Positions 8,090-16,152 of a stretch of DNA of 33,264 bases are shown piece after piece. Within the stretch, counting starts at the first letter, position 1. The number at the start of each line of letters is the position of its first letter. Below the pieces are notes generated by a model. That model did not search any database. It saw only the letters and a list, made by a program, of their open reading frames with translations, and was not told the origin of the DNA. The position numbers and the translations under genes are program-made. The stretch lies in contig SVJQ01000016.1 in NCBI GenBank assembly GCA_015068905.1, forward strand, positions 1 through 33,264. Direction: 5' to 3'. Origin of the DNA: Oscillospiraceae bacterium (GTDB taxonomy: Bacteria; Bacillota; Clostridia; UBA1381; UBA9506).

Positions 8090-11000
8090 TTATTTAAAGT
8101 AACGAACACCGGAGGCAAAAATCTTCTGATCCAGTTCGCCGTAAATGTTTTTAGAAATCTGGTCGCCGCGGCGTTCAGAGTGAGCCATTTTACCCAAAAC
8201 TCTGCCGTCGGGGCTGGTGATACCCTCAATGGCGCAAACTGAGCCGTTGGGGTTAAAGGGTGTTTCATAAGTCGGGTTGCCACTAAGGTCAACATACTGA
8301 GTTGCAATCTGACCGTTTTCAGCCAGTTTCTTCACCCAATCTGCATTTGCCACAAAGCGGCCTTCACCGTGAGAAACAGGCACGGCGTGAATGTCACCCA
8401 CATTGGACAGTGACAGCCAGGGAGACTTGCAGGAAGCAACTCTCGTATAAACCATCTGTGAAACGTGTCTGCCGATGGCGTTATAGGTCAGGGTCGGTGA
8501 ATCCTCTTTCAGCTCACAGATTTCGCCGTAAGGCACAAGACCCAGCTTAACCAGCGCCTGGAAGCCGTTACAGATACCCAGCATCAAACCGTCACGCTGG
8601 CGCAACAGCTCGGTAACCGCTTCGCAGATTGCAGGGTTACGGAACACAGTTGCAATAAACTTGCCGGAGCCTTCAGGCTCATCACCGGCAGAAAAGCCGC
8701 CGGGAATCATAATAATCTGACTTTGTTTGATTCTCTTAACCATTTCGTTAACAGAATCTGTAATGTCAGCGGGTGTTAAGTTTTTCAGAACGAAAATGTC
8801 ACCCTCAGCCCCTGCTTCACGGAATGCTTTTTCAGTATCATATTCACAGTTTGTCCCGGGGAATACAGGAATAAACACGCGAGGTTTGGCAACTTTATTT
8901 TTTGCCACAGTAACGCATTTTGCATCGCCGACGAAAGCGGGGATTTCGCCTTCGCCACCCTTTGCCTTAGTGGGGAAGATGCTCTCGAGCGGTTCCTGCC
9001 ATACGGTGAGCATTTCATCAATAGAAATGGCTACATCGCCAATGGAAATTTTGCCGGAAGCGTTGGTTGAACCAATCTTTTTACCGAATGAAACGTCGGT
9101 ATCTGCCGCGGTTTCTATAATGATAGCACCCAAGTCGGGTACAAACAGGCGGTTCTTTACACATTCGCAAAGCTCTGCACCAATTTTGTTACCAAAACTC
9201 ATTTTAGAGATAGCCGCTGCAATACCACCCTCTTTAACGGTGTAAGATGCCAGCACCTTGCCTTCACCAATTAAGGCATAGAGTGCATCATACTTTTTCT
9301 TCATATCGTCAAAATCAGGCAGACCGTCAGCCATACGGTTGGGGGTAATCAGCCAGATTGCGCTGTTTTCTTTCTTAAATTCACCGGAAACCACAGTTTT
9401 TGCAGAGGTGGGAACCACCGCAAAGGAAACCAGGGTCGGGGGAACATCTAAGTCGTTAAAGGAGCCGGACATAGAGTCCTTACCGCCGATAGCACCAATG
9501 CACAGCGCTTTCTGTGCACGGTATGCACCGAGTAACGCCGCAAAGGGCAGACCCCAACGAGCCGGGTCAGCACCGGGACGGCAGAAATATTCCTGGAAGG
9601 TCAGGTAAACTTCTTTTCTGTCACCGCCGGCAGCCACGATTTTAGCTAAGGATTCAACAACGGCGTAAACTGCGCTGTCAAAGGGGCTTTCTTTTGCAAG
9701 GCGGGGCTGATAACCAAAGGACATTAAGGTTGCCGTGTCGGTTTTTGTGCCGGTGGGCACTTTAGCCGCCATAACATCTTCCGGTGTGAGCTGATATTTG
9801 CCGCCAAAGGGCATCAGCACGGTACCTGCACCGATGGAAGCATCAAAACGCTCAGCCAAACCCTTCTGTGAGCAAACATTTAAGCCGGATAAGGTTTTAA
9901 GCCATTCTGCTTTAACATCACTTGCTTCGCTTTCAGCAAAATATGCCGGTGTTTCGGGGGCAGAGAGCTTGACGGTGGTCTTTTTGGTTGCACCGTTGGT
10001 ATTTAAAAAGTCTCTTGAAATATCGCAAATCAGCTTGCCGCGCCATTGCATACGCAGGCGGGCTTCTTCTGTCACAACCGCAACACGGGTTGCTTCTAAG
10101 TTTTCTTCTTTTGCTAAAGCAAAGAATTTTGCTTCATTTTCTTCGCTAATAACAACTGCCATACGTTCCTGAGATTCGCTGATGGCAAGCTCAGTACCGT
10201 CTAAGCCGTCGTACTTTTTGGGCACTTTATCAAGGTCAATGAAAAGACCGTCAGCCAATTCACCCACAGCAACAGAAACGCCGCCGGCGCCAAAGTCGTT
10301 ACAACGCTTAATGAGCTGTGCTGCTTCTTCTTTTCTGAACAGACGCTGAAGCTTTCTTTCAACAGGGGCATTACCTTTTTGTACTTCAGCACCGCAGGAC
10401 TCTAAGGAGTGGTCATCATGTGCTTTAGAAGAACCTGTTGCACCGCCGCAGCCGTCACGACCGGTTCTGCCGCCTAAGAGGATAACAAGGTCACCAGCCT
10501 GAGGACGCTCACGAACAACATTCTTCTTGGGTGCTGCTGCAATAACGGCACCAATTTCCATTCTCTTTGCAACATAGCCCTCGTCATAAATTTCAGTTAC
10601 CTGACCGGTTGCAAGACCAATCTGGTTACCGTAAGAGCTGTAGCCTGCTGCCGCACCGGTAGTGATTTTGCGCTGCATCAGCTTGCCGGGCAGGGTTTCT
10701 GCCAAGGTCTTTCTCGGGTCACCGGAGCCGGTTACACGCATTGCCTGATAAACATAAGAACGGCCTGACAGCGGATCACGGATAGCACCGCCAAGGCAGG
10801 TTGCTGCGCCGCCAAAGGGCTCAATTTCAGTCGGATGGTTATGGGTTTCGTTTTTAAACATAATCAGCCAGGGTTCTTCTGTGCCGTCAACATCAACGGT
10901 TACCTCAATGCTGCAGGCATTAATTTCTTCTGACTGGTCAAGACGGGTCAGGTACCCTTCTTTTTTCAGCTGTTTGACTGCAATGGTCGCTAAATCCATT

Positions 11001-11815
11001 AAGCACAGGGTCTTGTTTTTGCCAACATAAAGGGCTTTTCTTGCCGCTTCATAGTCGGAAAGAGCATCTTTCACACGAGCCGGTGCATCAGATGTGTCAA
11101 TATCTGTCACTTCGGTAGAAAAAGTAGTGTGACGGCAATGGTCAGACCAGTATGTATCAATCATACGCAGCTCCGTCAGCGACGGGTTGCGGTTTTCGGT
11201 ATTTTTAAAATAATCACGGCAGAAGCAAAGGTCTTCAAAATCCATAGCAAAGCCATAGGTAGAAAGAAGCTCAGTCAGACCTGCATCATCTAAAGTGATA
11301 AAGCCATCAACAATCGCCACATCTGCAGGAACCTCTGCTACTGAATCCAGCGTTTCGGGCTTTTCGTCAGAAACCTCCCAGGCTTCAACAGGGTTGATGT
11401 AGTATTTTTTGGCAGCATCGAGTTCTGCATCTGTTACGCTTCCCTCTAAAACAATCACTCGGGCAGACTGCACCTTGGGGCGCTCTTCCTGCGTTAAAAG
11501 CTGAACGCATTCAGCTGCAGAATCTGCACGCTGGTCAAACTGGCCGGGGAGATAGGCAGAAATAAAATATTTTGCGTTCTCCGGCAGCGGACACACCTCA
11601 TCATAAACAGTATCCACCGGCGGTTCGCTGAAAATAGAGGTTCTTGCCATTTTAAATGCCTCATCAGAAACCCCCTGCACGTCATAGCGCTGAATGACGC
11701 GCACGCCGGTTAAACCTGAAAGATTCAGGTTGTCCCTCAGGTCGTTAAAAAGATGGGTTGCTTCAACATCGAAGCCTTTTTTCTTCTCTACAAAAATTCT
11801 TCTGACCGTGTTCAT
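8090..11815 (-). CDS. purL: Phosphoribosylformylglycinamidine synthase, single-chain
   Basis: A 1241-residue enzyme of purine synthesis converting FGAR, glutamine and ATP to FGAM. The N-terminal PurS-like region (residues 1-80) is followed by two AIR-synthase-related halves, with THNHPTEIEPFGGAATCLGG marking the ATP site. The C-terminal class I glutaminase has GTNCEYDTEKAF, the nucleophile in GICNGFQAL, and SHGEGRFV for the histidine-glutamate pair. PurQ, PurS and PurL are thus fused in one chain; the length is a little below the E. coli form and fits the clade III version known from Clostridia. AAAGGAG precedes the ATG at 11815. An upstream in-frame ATG at 11851 has no binding site. It is the first gene of the leftward block, with a promoter at 11909-11937. 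Confidence 0.96.
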   Translation of the reverse strand: MNTVRRIFVEKKKGFDVEATHLFNDLRDNLNLSGLTGVRVIQRYDVQGVSDEAFKMARTSIFSEPPVDTVYDEVCPLPENAKYFISAYLPGQFDQRADSAAECVQLLTQEERPKVQSARVIVLEGSVTDAELDAAKKYYINPVEAWEVSDEKPETLDSVAEVPADVAIVDGFITLDDAGLTELLSTYGFAMDFEDLCFCRDYFKNTENRNPSLTELRMIDTYWSDHCRHTTFSTEVTDIDTSDAPARVKDALSDYEAARKALYVGKNKTLCLMDLATIAVKQLKKEGYLTRLDQSEEINACSIEVTVDVDGTEEPWLIMFKNETHNHPTEIEPFGGAATCLGGAIRDPLSGRSYVYQAMRVTGSGDPRKTLAETLPGKLMQRKITTGAAAGYSSYGNQIGLATGQVTEIYDEGYVAKRMEIGAVIAAAPKKNVVRERPQAGDLVILLGGRTGRDGCGGATGSSKAHDDHSLESCGAEVQKGNAPVERKLQRLFRKEEAAQLIKRCNDFGAGGVSVAVGELADGLFIDLDKVPKKYDGLDGTELAISESQERMAVVISEENEAKFFALAKEENLEATRVAVVTEEARLRMQWRGKLICDISRDFLNTNGATKKTTVKLSAPETPAYFAESEASDVKAEWLKTLSGLNVCSQKGLAERFDASIGAGTVLMPFGGKYQLTPEDVMAAKVPTGTKTDTATLMSFGYQPRLAKESPFDSAVYAVVESLAKIVAAGGDRKEVYLTFQEYFCRPGADPARWGLPFAALLGAYRAQKALCIGAIGGKDSMSGSFNDLDVPPTLVSFAVVPTSAKTVVSGEFKKENSAIWLITPNRMADGLPDFDDMKKKYDALYALIGEGKVLASYTVKEGGIAAAISKMSFGNKIGAELCECVKNRLFVPDLGAIIIETAADTDVSFGKKIGSTNASGKISIGDVAISIDEMLTVWQEPLESIFPTKAKGGEGEIPAFVGDAKCVTVAKNKVAKPRVFIPVFPGTNCEYDTEKAFREAGAEGDIFVLKNLTPADITDSVNEMVKRIKQSQIIMIPGGFSAGDEPEGSGKFIATVFRNPAICEAVTELLRQRDGLMLGICNGFQALVKLGLVPYGEICELKEDSPTLTYNAIGRHVSQMVYTRVASCKSPWLSLSNVGDIHAVPVSHGEGRFVANADWVKKLAENGQIATQYVDLSGNPTYETPFNPNGSVCAIEGITSPDGRVLGKMAHSERRGDQISKNIYGELDQKIFASGVRYFK

Positions 11816-11908
11816 AGCATACTCCTTTATTGTAAATCTCGTTATACACAAAGTCCTTTTTTATCAGGTTACAAACGACAATTCTGCCATTTTATATAGT
11901 TATTATAT

Positions 11909-11937
11909 ATTGTATCATATTTTGACATCTCTTGCAA
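11909..11937 (-). promoter_or_regulatory. purL operon promoter
   Basis: On the minus strand TTGCAA (11932-11937), a 17-nt spacer and TACAAT (11909-11914). Transcription would start near 11902, giving a leader of about 87 nt. I saw no purine riboswitch or other obvious structured element in it. Confidence 0.7.
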
Positions 11938-11944
11938 GGGAGAA

Positions 11945-11983
11945 ACAAAAAAAAGGCGGTAAAAAGCTATGCTTTTTACCGCC
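11945..11983 (-). terminator. Intrinsic terminator after the EamA transporter gene
   Basis: A 13-bp perfect stem, GGCGGTAAAAAGC (11955-11967) and its complement (11971-11983), with a 3-nt loop, followed on the minus strand by a T-rich run. It begins 6 nt after the transporter stop and insulates the purL promoter. Confidence 0.92.
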
Positions 11984-11989
11984 TTTTTA

Positions 11990-12862
11990 CTATTCTGCAT
12001 TTCTGCTGAGCAAAAATACCGCACCTAAAATTAAAACAATGCCGATGCCGGAGGCAAGGCTCAGGGTCTCCCATCCAAGGGTCAGGCTGTAAACAGTTGC
12101 AGCCATGGGTTCTACAATGCCCAGCGCCGTTGCCGTGCCTGCCGGCAGGTCACGCAGTGCCAGCGTGTAGAGAAAATACGGCATGACGCAAGTCACTATG
12201 CCAAGACCAACGAGCGCAAAAGGAACCCAAACCGGAGCCTTCATTGTCAGTTCTACCATCTGAGGTGGATTTGACACACACAGCGCCGCAATACTGGCAA
12301 TGATGAAGCACCACAGGGTTGCTGTTATGGGGTTTGTACCCTTATCCATAGAAAGCTTTGCAAAAATATTATAGCCACTGTAGCCGATGCCGGCAAGAAG
12401 CCCGAAAAAGATGCCGAGGGGTTTAAACGCCATACCGCCGATAACGCCGGAAACCAAGGCACAGCCTAAAAGCATTGCAAAAACCGAAATGCCCTTTCTT
12501 GCTGTTAACCGCTCACCCATAAACGCCACAGAAAAAGCCATAACGAAAACCGGAGCGGTGTACATTAAAATAACGGCTGTTGAAATGGAGGAAGCCGGTA
12601 TCGCCGCATAGTATGCTGACGCTGTGATATAATAGCAAAGGCCTGCTCCGGCAACAAACAAAAGCTTTTTAAGGCTTATCTTAACCAGCTTTTTATCACG
12701 AACCAATACATAAACAAGCATAGAAAGCGCCGCCACCACGCTGCGGACAGCCGTCATCTGCAGGCTCGTGTAGCCAACGGGCGATAAATAATGGACAAAA
12801 ATGCCCGATGAGCCCCATAAAAGCCCTGCAATAACAATGTATATAACTGCCCGAGTTTTCAA
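11990..12862 (-). CDS. EamA/DMT family transporter
   Basis: A 290-residue, very hydrophobic protein with about ten predicted membrane helices arranged as two EamA repeats. The first opens with GLLWGSSGIFVHYLSP, the typical helix 1 signature of the drug/metabolite transporter superfamily. The second repeat begins near residue 145. These proteins usually export metabolites or amino acids; the substrate cannot be read from sequence. The start codon is TTG at 12862, supported by GGAAGAGG just upstream; no ATG is available nearby. It lies 22 nt after the D,D-carboxypeptidase gene and is terminated by the hairpin at 11955-11983, so the two form an operon. Confidence 0.88.
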   Translation of the reverse strand: MKTRAVIYIVIAGLLWGSSGIFVHYLSPVGYTSLQMTAVRSVVAALSMLVYVLVRDKKLVKISLKKLLFVAGAGLCYYITASAYYAAIPASSISTAVILMYTAPVFVMAFSVAFMGERLTARKGISVFAMLLGCALVSGVIGGMAFKPLGIFFGLLAGIGYSGYNIFAKLSMDKGTNPITATLWCFIIASIAALCVSNPPQMVELTMKAPVWVPFALVGLGIVTCVMPYFLYTLALRDLPAGTATALGIVEPMAATVYSLTLGWETLSLASGIGIVLILGAVFLLSRNAE

Positions 12863-12884
12863 CTGCCTCTTCCTTTCTAGGTCA

Positions 12885-14192
12885 TCACCGATTTAATTCT
12901 CTGCGAAATTCCTGACGCTTCTTCTCCCGCTGTTTTCTCTTTTTATTCTCCTCTGCCACTCTGCGAAGCAAAAGAATAATCACAATAATGGTCAGCGGAA
13001 CCATTACCCAAGCGTTAAAGATTAAGCCCCAGAGGGTTCCAAAAATCATCTTAAAAAAGCTGCGTGGCACATCTTTAGTCGCCACAAGCTCTACACTGCC
13101 AACAGGTTCACCGTCATAAAAATACTCTATTTTACCTAAAGTCGCGCCCTTTTTCACCGGCGCTTTTATCTTTTCTTCCGTGGTGATTTTGGTGGTCAAA
13201 CGCTCTTTATAATATGTTTTAGGGAGCAAAATCTCAAGAGGCGCTTTAGCTGATAACAGCACCTGCTCATCCCCTTTTGACCAACGCACATCACGGGTTG
13301 CAACAATCTCGTTCACATCTGCTACGTTCCGCATAGAAAACTGGTTAAAGCCATAATCTAATAACGAAATGGTATCAACAAATGAATAGTTATTCGGGTA
13401 TTCATACTTTGAATTTAAAACAACACAAATATAGCCAAGACCTTTTCGCTGAGCGTATGATGTCAGACAATAACCGGCATCAGAGGTATGACCGGTTTTA
13501 ATGCCCTTAGCGCCGTTATACAGATAGGCGTGGCCGCGCATCGGGTTGATAAGCGCATTGCCGGAGGATAAATAACGGGTTTCCTTATACCGGTTTGTAG
13601 GGGGAATCTCATACTGCGGAGTTGATACAATTTTGCGGAAAAGATCATTTTCCATTGCTTTCTGACACAGCTTTGCCATATCACCGGCTGTGGTGTAATG
13701 ATCAGAATGATGATAGCCGTGGGCATTCTGATACTGTGTATTTTGCATACCAAGCTCAGCGGCACGCTGATTCATCAGTTCAACAAAGGCAGGAATGCTG
13801 CCTGCTACCCCCTCTGCCAGAACGTTTGCCGCGTCGTTGGCAGAATCCAGCAGCAGACCATATAAAAGCTGCTCAACTGTTAAAACCTCGCCCGCCAGAA
13901 TACCCATGTTGCTACCGTCGCGGTCTATCTGAACCGCTAATTCGCTGGCAGTCAGGCTCCCGGCAGGGTCTAGCTTTTCAATAGCAAGCATCGCCGTCAT
14001 TACCTTTGTGGTGCTGGCAGGATACATTTTTTTATCTGCATTTTTTTCATACATAATCCGCCCGGTGCCTTCCTGCACTAAAATGGCAGCCTTGGCAGAA
14101 ATATCAGGCTCTTTCGCCTTATCCTCAGCAAAAACTGGTACTGAGCAAAGGCTCAACACCAGAATCAAAAACCACACAACCGCTTTTTTCAC
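12885..14192 (-). CDS. dacF: D-alanyl-D-alanine carboxypeptidase (PBP5/DacF type)
   Basis: A 435-residue exported serine peptidase that trims the terminal D-Ala from peptidoglycan side chains. A signal peptide covers residues 1-22 (basic start, hydrophobic core, VFA-E cleavage site). The three active-site motifs are S60-T-T-K63, S117-A-N119 and K232-T-G234. The PBP5 C-terminal domain follows. A membrane helix near residue 400 precedes a very basic tail, so the enzyme is anchored at both the usual C-terminal position and by charge. The start is GTG at 14192, with GGAGG 8 nt upstream. A longer TTG-started frame at 14207 overlaps that ribosome binding site and is rejected. It has its own promoter at 14237-14265. 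The dacF symbol is by similarity to Firmicutes paralogues; dacA or dacB function is possible. Confidence 0.92.
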   Translation of the reverse strand: MKKAVVWFLILVLSLCSVPVFAEDKAKEPDISAKAAILVQEGTGRIMYEKNADKKMYPASTTKVMTAMLAIEKLDPAGSLTASELAVQIDRDGSNMGILAGEVLTVEQLLYGLLLDSANDAANVLAEGVAGSIPAFVELMNQRAAELGMQNTQYQNAHGYHHSDHYTTAGDMAKLCQKAMENDLFRKIVSTPQYEIPPTNRYKETRYLSSGNALINPMRGHAYLYNGAKGIKTGHTSDAGYCLTSYAQRKGLGYICVVLNSKYEYPNNYSFVDTISLLDYGFNQFSMRNVADVNEIVATRDVRWSKGDEQVLLSAKAPLEILLPKTYYKERLTTKITTEEKIKAPVKKGATLGKIEYFYDGEPVGSVELVATKDVPRSFFKMIFGTLWGLIFNAWVMVPLTIIVIILLLRRVAEENKKRKQREKKRQEFRRELNR

Positions 14193-14236
14193 AACAATTT
14201 CCTCCAATTATGTACAATTCCCTATAATACCTTATA

Positions 14237-14265
14237 ATTATATCATTTTGTACAGTCGGTGTCAA
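14237..14265 (-). promoter_or_regulatory. dacF promoter
   Basis: On the minus strand TTGACA (14260-14265), a 17-nt spacer and TATAAT (14237-14242), both perfect. The leader to the GTG start is about 40 nt. Confidence 0.85.
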
Positions 14266-14302
14266 CAAATGGTGACCCCTTATTTCATCGCTGTTTTTTC
14301 TC

Positions 14303-14325
14303 CATAAAAATATAAAATTTTTATG
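14303..14325. repeat. AT-rich inverted repeat between divergent promoters
   Basis: CATAAAAAT (14303-14311) and ATTTTTATG (14317-14325) form a perfect 9-bp inverted repeat with a 5-nt centre. It lies upstream of both the dacF promoter and the rightward promoter at 14396. It may be a protein binding site or chance AT-rich symmetry. The rest of 14326-14395 shows nothing I can assign. Confidence 0.35.
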
Positions 14326-14395
14326 TCCGGTAAAATTTTGTATAACATTAACAAAAGAATCTGAATTTACCTGACAATTTTATGGATTGCGTGCA

Positions 14396-14424
14396 TTGAA
14401 AAAAAGGTCGAATTATGGTATTAT
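14396..14424 (+). promoter_or_regulatory. Promoter for a short leader RNA / membrane protein gene
   Basis: TTGAAA (14396-14401), a 17-nt spacer and TATTAT (14419-14424), followed by further A/T. Transcription is expected from about 14431. It is followed 75 nt later by an intrinsic terminator, before any gene. Confidence 0.6.
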
Positions 14425-14430
14425 AATAAT

Positions 14431-14533
14431 ACAAAAACAACCACAACAACCAAACTTTTTCATTTTCCCTCCTTTATAATAATAAAGGAAAACTCATTGA
14501 AAAAAGGACTGTTTCCACACAGTCCTTTTTTCT
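14431..14533 (+). ncRNA. Candidate small RNA or terminated 5' leader with anti-Shine-Dalgarno tract
   Basis: About 100 nt lie between the promoter at 14396-14424 and the terminator at 14501-14533. The first 50 nt or so contain almost no G: a CA-rich single-stranded stretch, then TTTTCCCTCCTTTA (14464-14477), which is complementary to a Shine-Dalgarno sequence. CCTTTAT (14471-14477) can instead pair with ATAAAGG (14482-14488), hiding part of that tract. No open reading frame with a ribosome binding site is present. C-rich unpaired tracts of this kind are used by several Firmicutes small RNAs to block ribosome binding sites. Alternatively it is an attenuator for the gene at 14587. The existence of the transcript is inferred. 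Confidence 0.5.
14501..14533 (+). terminator. Intrinsic terminator upstream of the membrane protein gene
   Basis: GGACTGT (14506-14512), 6-nt loop, ACAGTCC (14519-14525), with AAAAA before and TTTTTT after, so the stem can extend. It ends the short RNA from the promoter at 14396 and lies 54 nt before the next ATG. Confidence 0.8.
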
Positions 14534-14586
14534 TTTTTTGTATAAACCAATCTCTGTCGCAAAAACTAGGGGCAGGTGACTTTTTT

Positions 14587-16041
14587 ATGAAAAAATTATT
14601 TGATTCTTTCTTTTTTTACCTTATCCTCGGTGCCATTCTGCCCTATTTATTGCACTGTTTTTTATATCTACCTGTTTTAGATGATTATATTCAATACGGT
14701 TGCTACCCTCTGTATCCGGATCCTTCTTATGTATATCTGACCATTGGGACTCTGTCTACAAGACCCCTTGCCGGTCTGTTAGACCCTGTTTTTTGGGGTT
14801 CTTTTTGGCATATCCCGGGGCTTGCGCTTTTGCTGATAACCGCTCTGCACCTGCTTTCGGCATGGTTTTTTTATAAAACCCTCCGTTTGGTCCGGCTTTC
14901 CCTTTCGCCCCTCTTTTTTATTGTCTATCTGTTTGCTCCTTTGGGGATGGAAGGCCGCTTTTGGCTCTCCGGCGCCACACGAATTATTGTCGGCTTGTTT
15001 TTTGCTACCCTGTCACTTTGGCTTTTGGCAGTTTTTCTGATTGAAAAACCTTCTTACAGATTCTTATTTTTCTTTGCCTTAGCACAGCTGGCCTCTTACG
15101 GATTTTATGAAAGCGTTACTGTTTTTTCAGCTCTCTGTGCTCTGCTGCTTTGCGGATTTTGCGCCCCCACCCTTTCCAAAAAAAATTTCTTTTTACCGTC
15201 TCTTATCACTATTATAAACCTTTTTATAATACTTTTTTATTACTTTGCCTTTAAAAATTTAGGCATTATGGGCAGCCGTGTTGAAAATGTTTCTCTTGCT
15301 ACTCTTCTGCCAAACTGCTTAGAGGTAATCCGGCAGGTATGGTCGGTGTTTTTCCATAACTTTCCTTTAACGCAAAGCCTTTTGGGAACAAAGCTTTTAC
15401 TCTCCGGCGGTCTTTGGAGATTTATTTTATTTATATCTTTATGCTTGACTTCTCTTGCACTGTGTCGGCATATTTCCGGCAAAAATTTTAAAGAAAAAAA
15501 CCGTTTTTTCTGCCTTTTGGGCTGTGGCATTCTATTCTTTTTTGCACCGCTTTTGCCCCACGTTTTGATGAAAACCGTTTGGGTCACAAACCGGAGTCTG
15601 TTTGTCCCCATGATTGGTTTTGCCTTGATTTTAGAGGCTTTTTTCGGGTTGTTTCACAAGAAACATTTACAAAAAACCCTTATTTTTGCGGTATCTTTTC
15701 TCTGCCTGACTGCCAATGTGAATGAGTATGACACCTACTTAAGGGTCAGCAGACTGGATGATGCTCTTCTCGAGCAGGTCATTGCCAATTTAGACGATGA
15801 CGTTCTTGCCGGGGAAAAAACATTGCAGGTTGTCCTGTCAAAGCCGGTACAGACGCCCCAAAATGCCTACCATAAAGACCATGTGGCAAGTGTGTTTGGT
15901 TCCGGCTGGGCGCTCACCGGCGCCCTGCGTGCCAAAACAAAAAATCTTTTCATCCGCTGCGCCACACCGGTTTTAGAGGGTACTAAAACAGATGAAAATA
16001 TGCAGGTTTTATGGATTGATGTGCCCTCGCCCGATAGATAA
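14587..16041 (+). CDS. Polytopic membrane protein, possible GT-C type glycosyltransferase
   Basis: A 484-residue protein with roughly ten or more hydrophobic segments and a soluble C-terminal part of about 100 residues (from VNEYDTYL). The first membrane helix is followed by LPVLDDYIQYG, with adjacent acidic residues D32 and D33. An acidic pair in the first outside loop is characteristic of GT-C glycosyltransferases that use lipid-linked sugars. Otherwise I do not recognise the family, so the function is an inference. The ATG at 14587 is preceded by AGGTGA at 7 nt. A longer TTG-initiated frame from 14497 runs through the terminator hairpin and is rejected. The gene stands alone: the leader RNA lies upstream, a repeat remnant and a minus-strand terminator downstream. 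Phenylalanine- and leucine-rich coding with many T runs. Confidence 0.7.
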   Translation: MKKLFDSFFFYLILGAILPYLLHCFLYLPVLDDYIQYGCYPLYPDPSYVYLTIGTLSTRPLAGLLDPVFWGSFWHIPGLALLLITALHLLSAWFFYKTLRLVRLSLSPLFFIVYLFAPLGMEGRFWLSGATRIIVGLFFATLSLWLLAVFLIEKPSYRFLFFFALAQLASYGFYESVTVFSALCALLLCGFCAPTLSKKNFFLPSLITIINLFIILFYYFAFKNLGIMGSRVENVSLATLLPNCLEVIRQVWSVFFHNFPLTQSLLGTKLLLSGGLWRFILFISLCLTSLALCRHISGKNFKEKNRFFCLLGCGILFFFAPLLPHVLMKTVWVTNRSLFVPMIGFALILEAFFGLFHKKHLQKTLIFAVSFLCLTANVNEYDTYLRVSRLDDALLEQVIANLDDDVLAGEKTLQVVLSKPVQTPQNAYHKDHVASVFGSGWALTGALRAKTKNLFIRCATPVLEGTKTDENMQVLWIDVPSPDR

Positions 16042-16068
16042 TTGCAAAAGCTTTTTCACAGTCGATTA

Positions 16069-16096
16069 TATAGGAGGGCGCAGAGAACCCCTCATG
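16069..16096. repeat. Degenerate half copy of palindromic repeat element 1
   Basis: GGAGGGCGCAGAGAACCCCTC resembles GGAGGGCATGGAGACCCTCC in element 1 (1611-1632) and, reversed, GAGGGTCTCTGCGCCCTCC at 26881-26899. Outer TGTAGGG ends are lost. Confidence 0.5.
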
Positions 16097-16103
16097 TTTT
16101 TAC

Positions 16104-16133
16104 AAAAAAACGGCGTGTTCAAAGAACACGCCG
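16104..16133 (-). terminator. Intrinsic terminator after the GH88 gene
   Basis: CGGCGTGTTC (16111-16120), loop AAA, GAACACGCCG (16124-16133), a perfect 10-bp stem. On the minus strand it is followed by seven T, 20 nt after the GH88 stop. It may also stop the convergent membrane protein transcript, but there is no T run on the plus strand. Confidence 0.88.
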
Positions 16134-16152
16134 CATAGAAATTCTAAAAATT

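Noticed and set aside
11816-11902. Purine riboswitch in the purL leader
   Set aside because: The leader is only about 87 nt and I found no conserved aptamer core or paired terminator.
14497-14586. N-terminal extension of the membrane protein from a TTG start
   Set aside because: It would translate the terminator hairpin; the ATG at 14587 has its own ribosome binding site and starts at a typical membrane helix.
15240-15611. Minus-strand frame of 123 codons inside the membrane protein gene
   Set aside because: It is antisense to a longer gene with a ribosome binding site, and its composition (basic, no motif) is that of a shadow frame.
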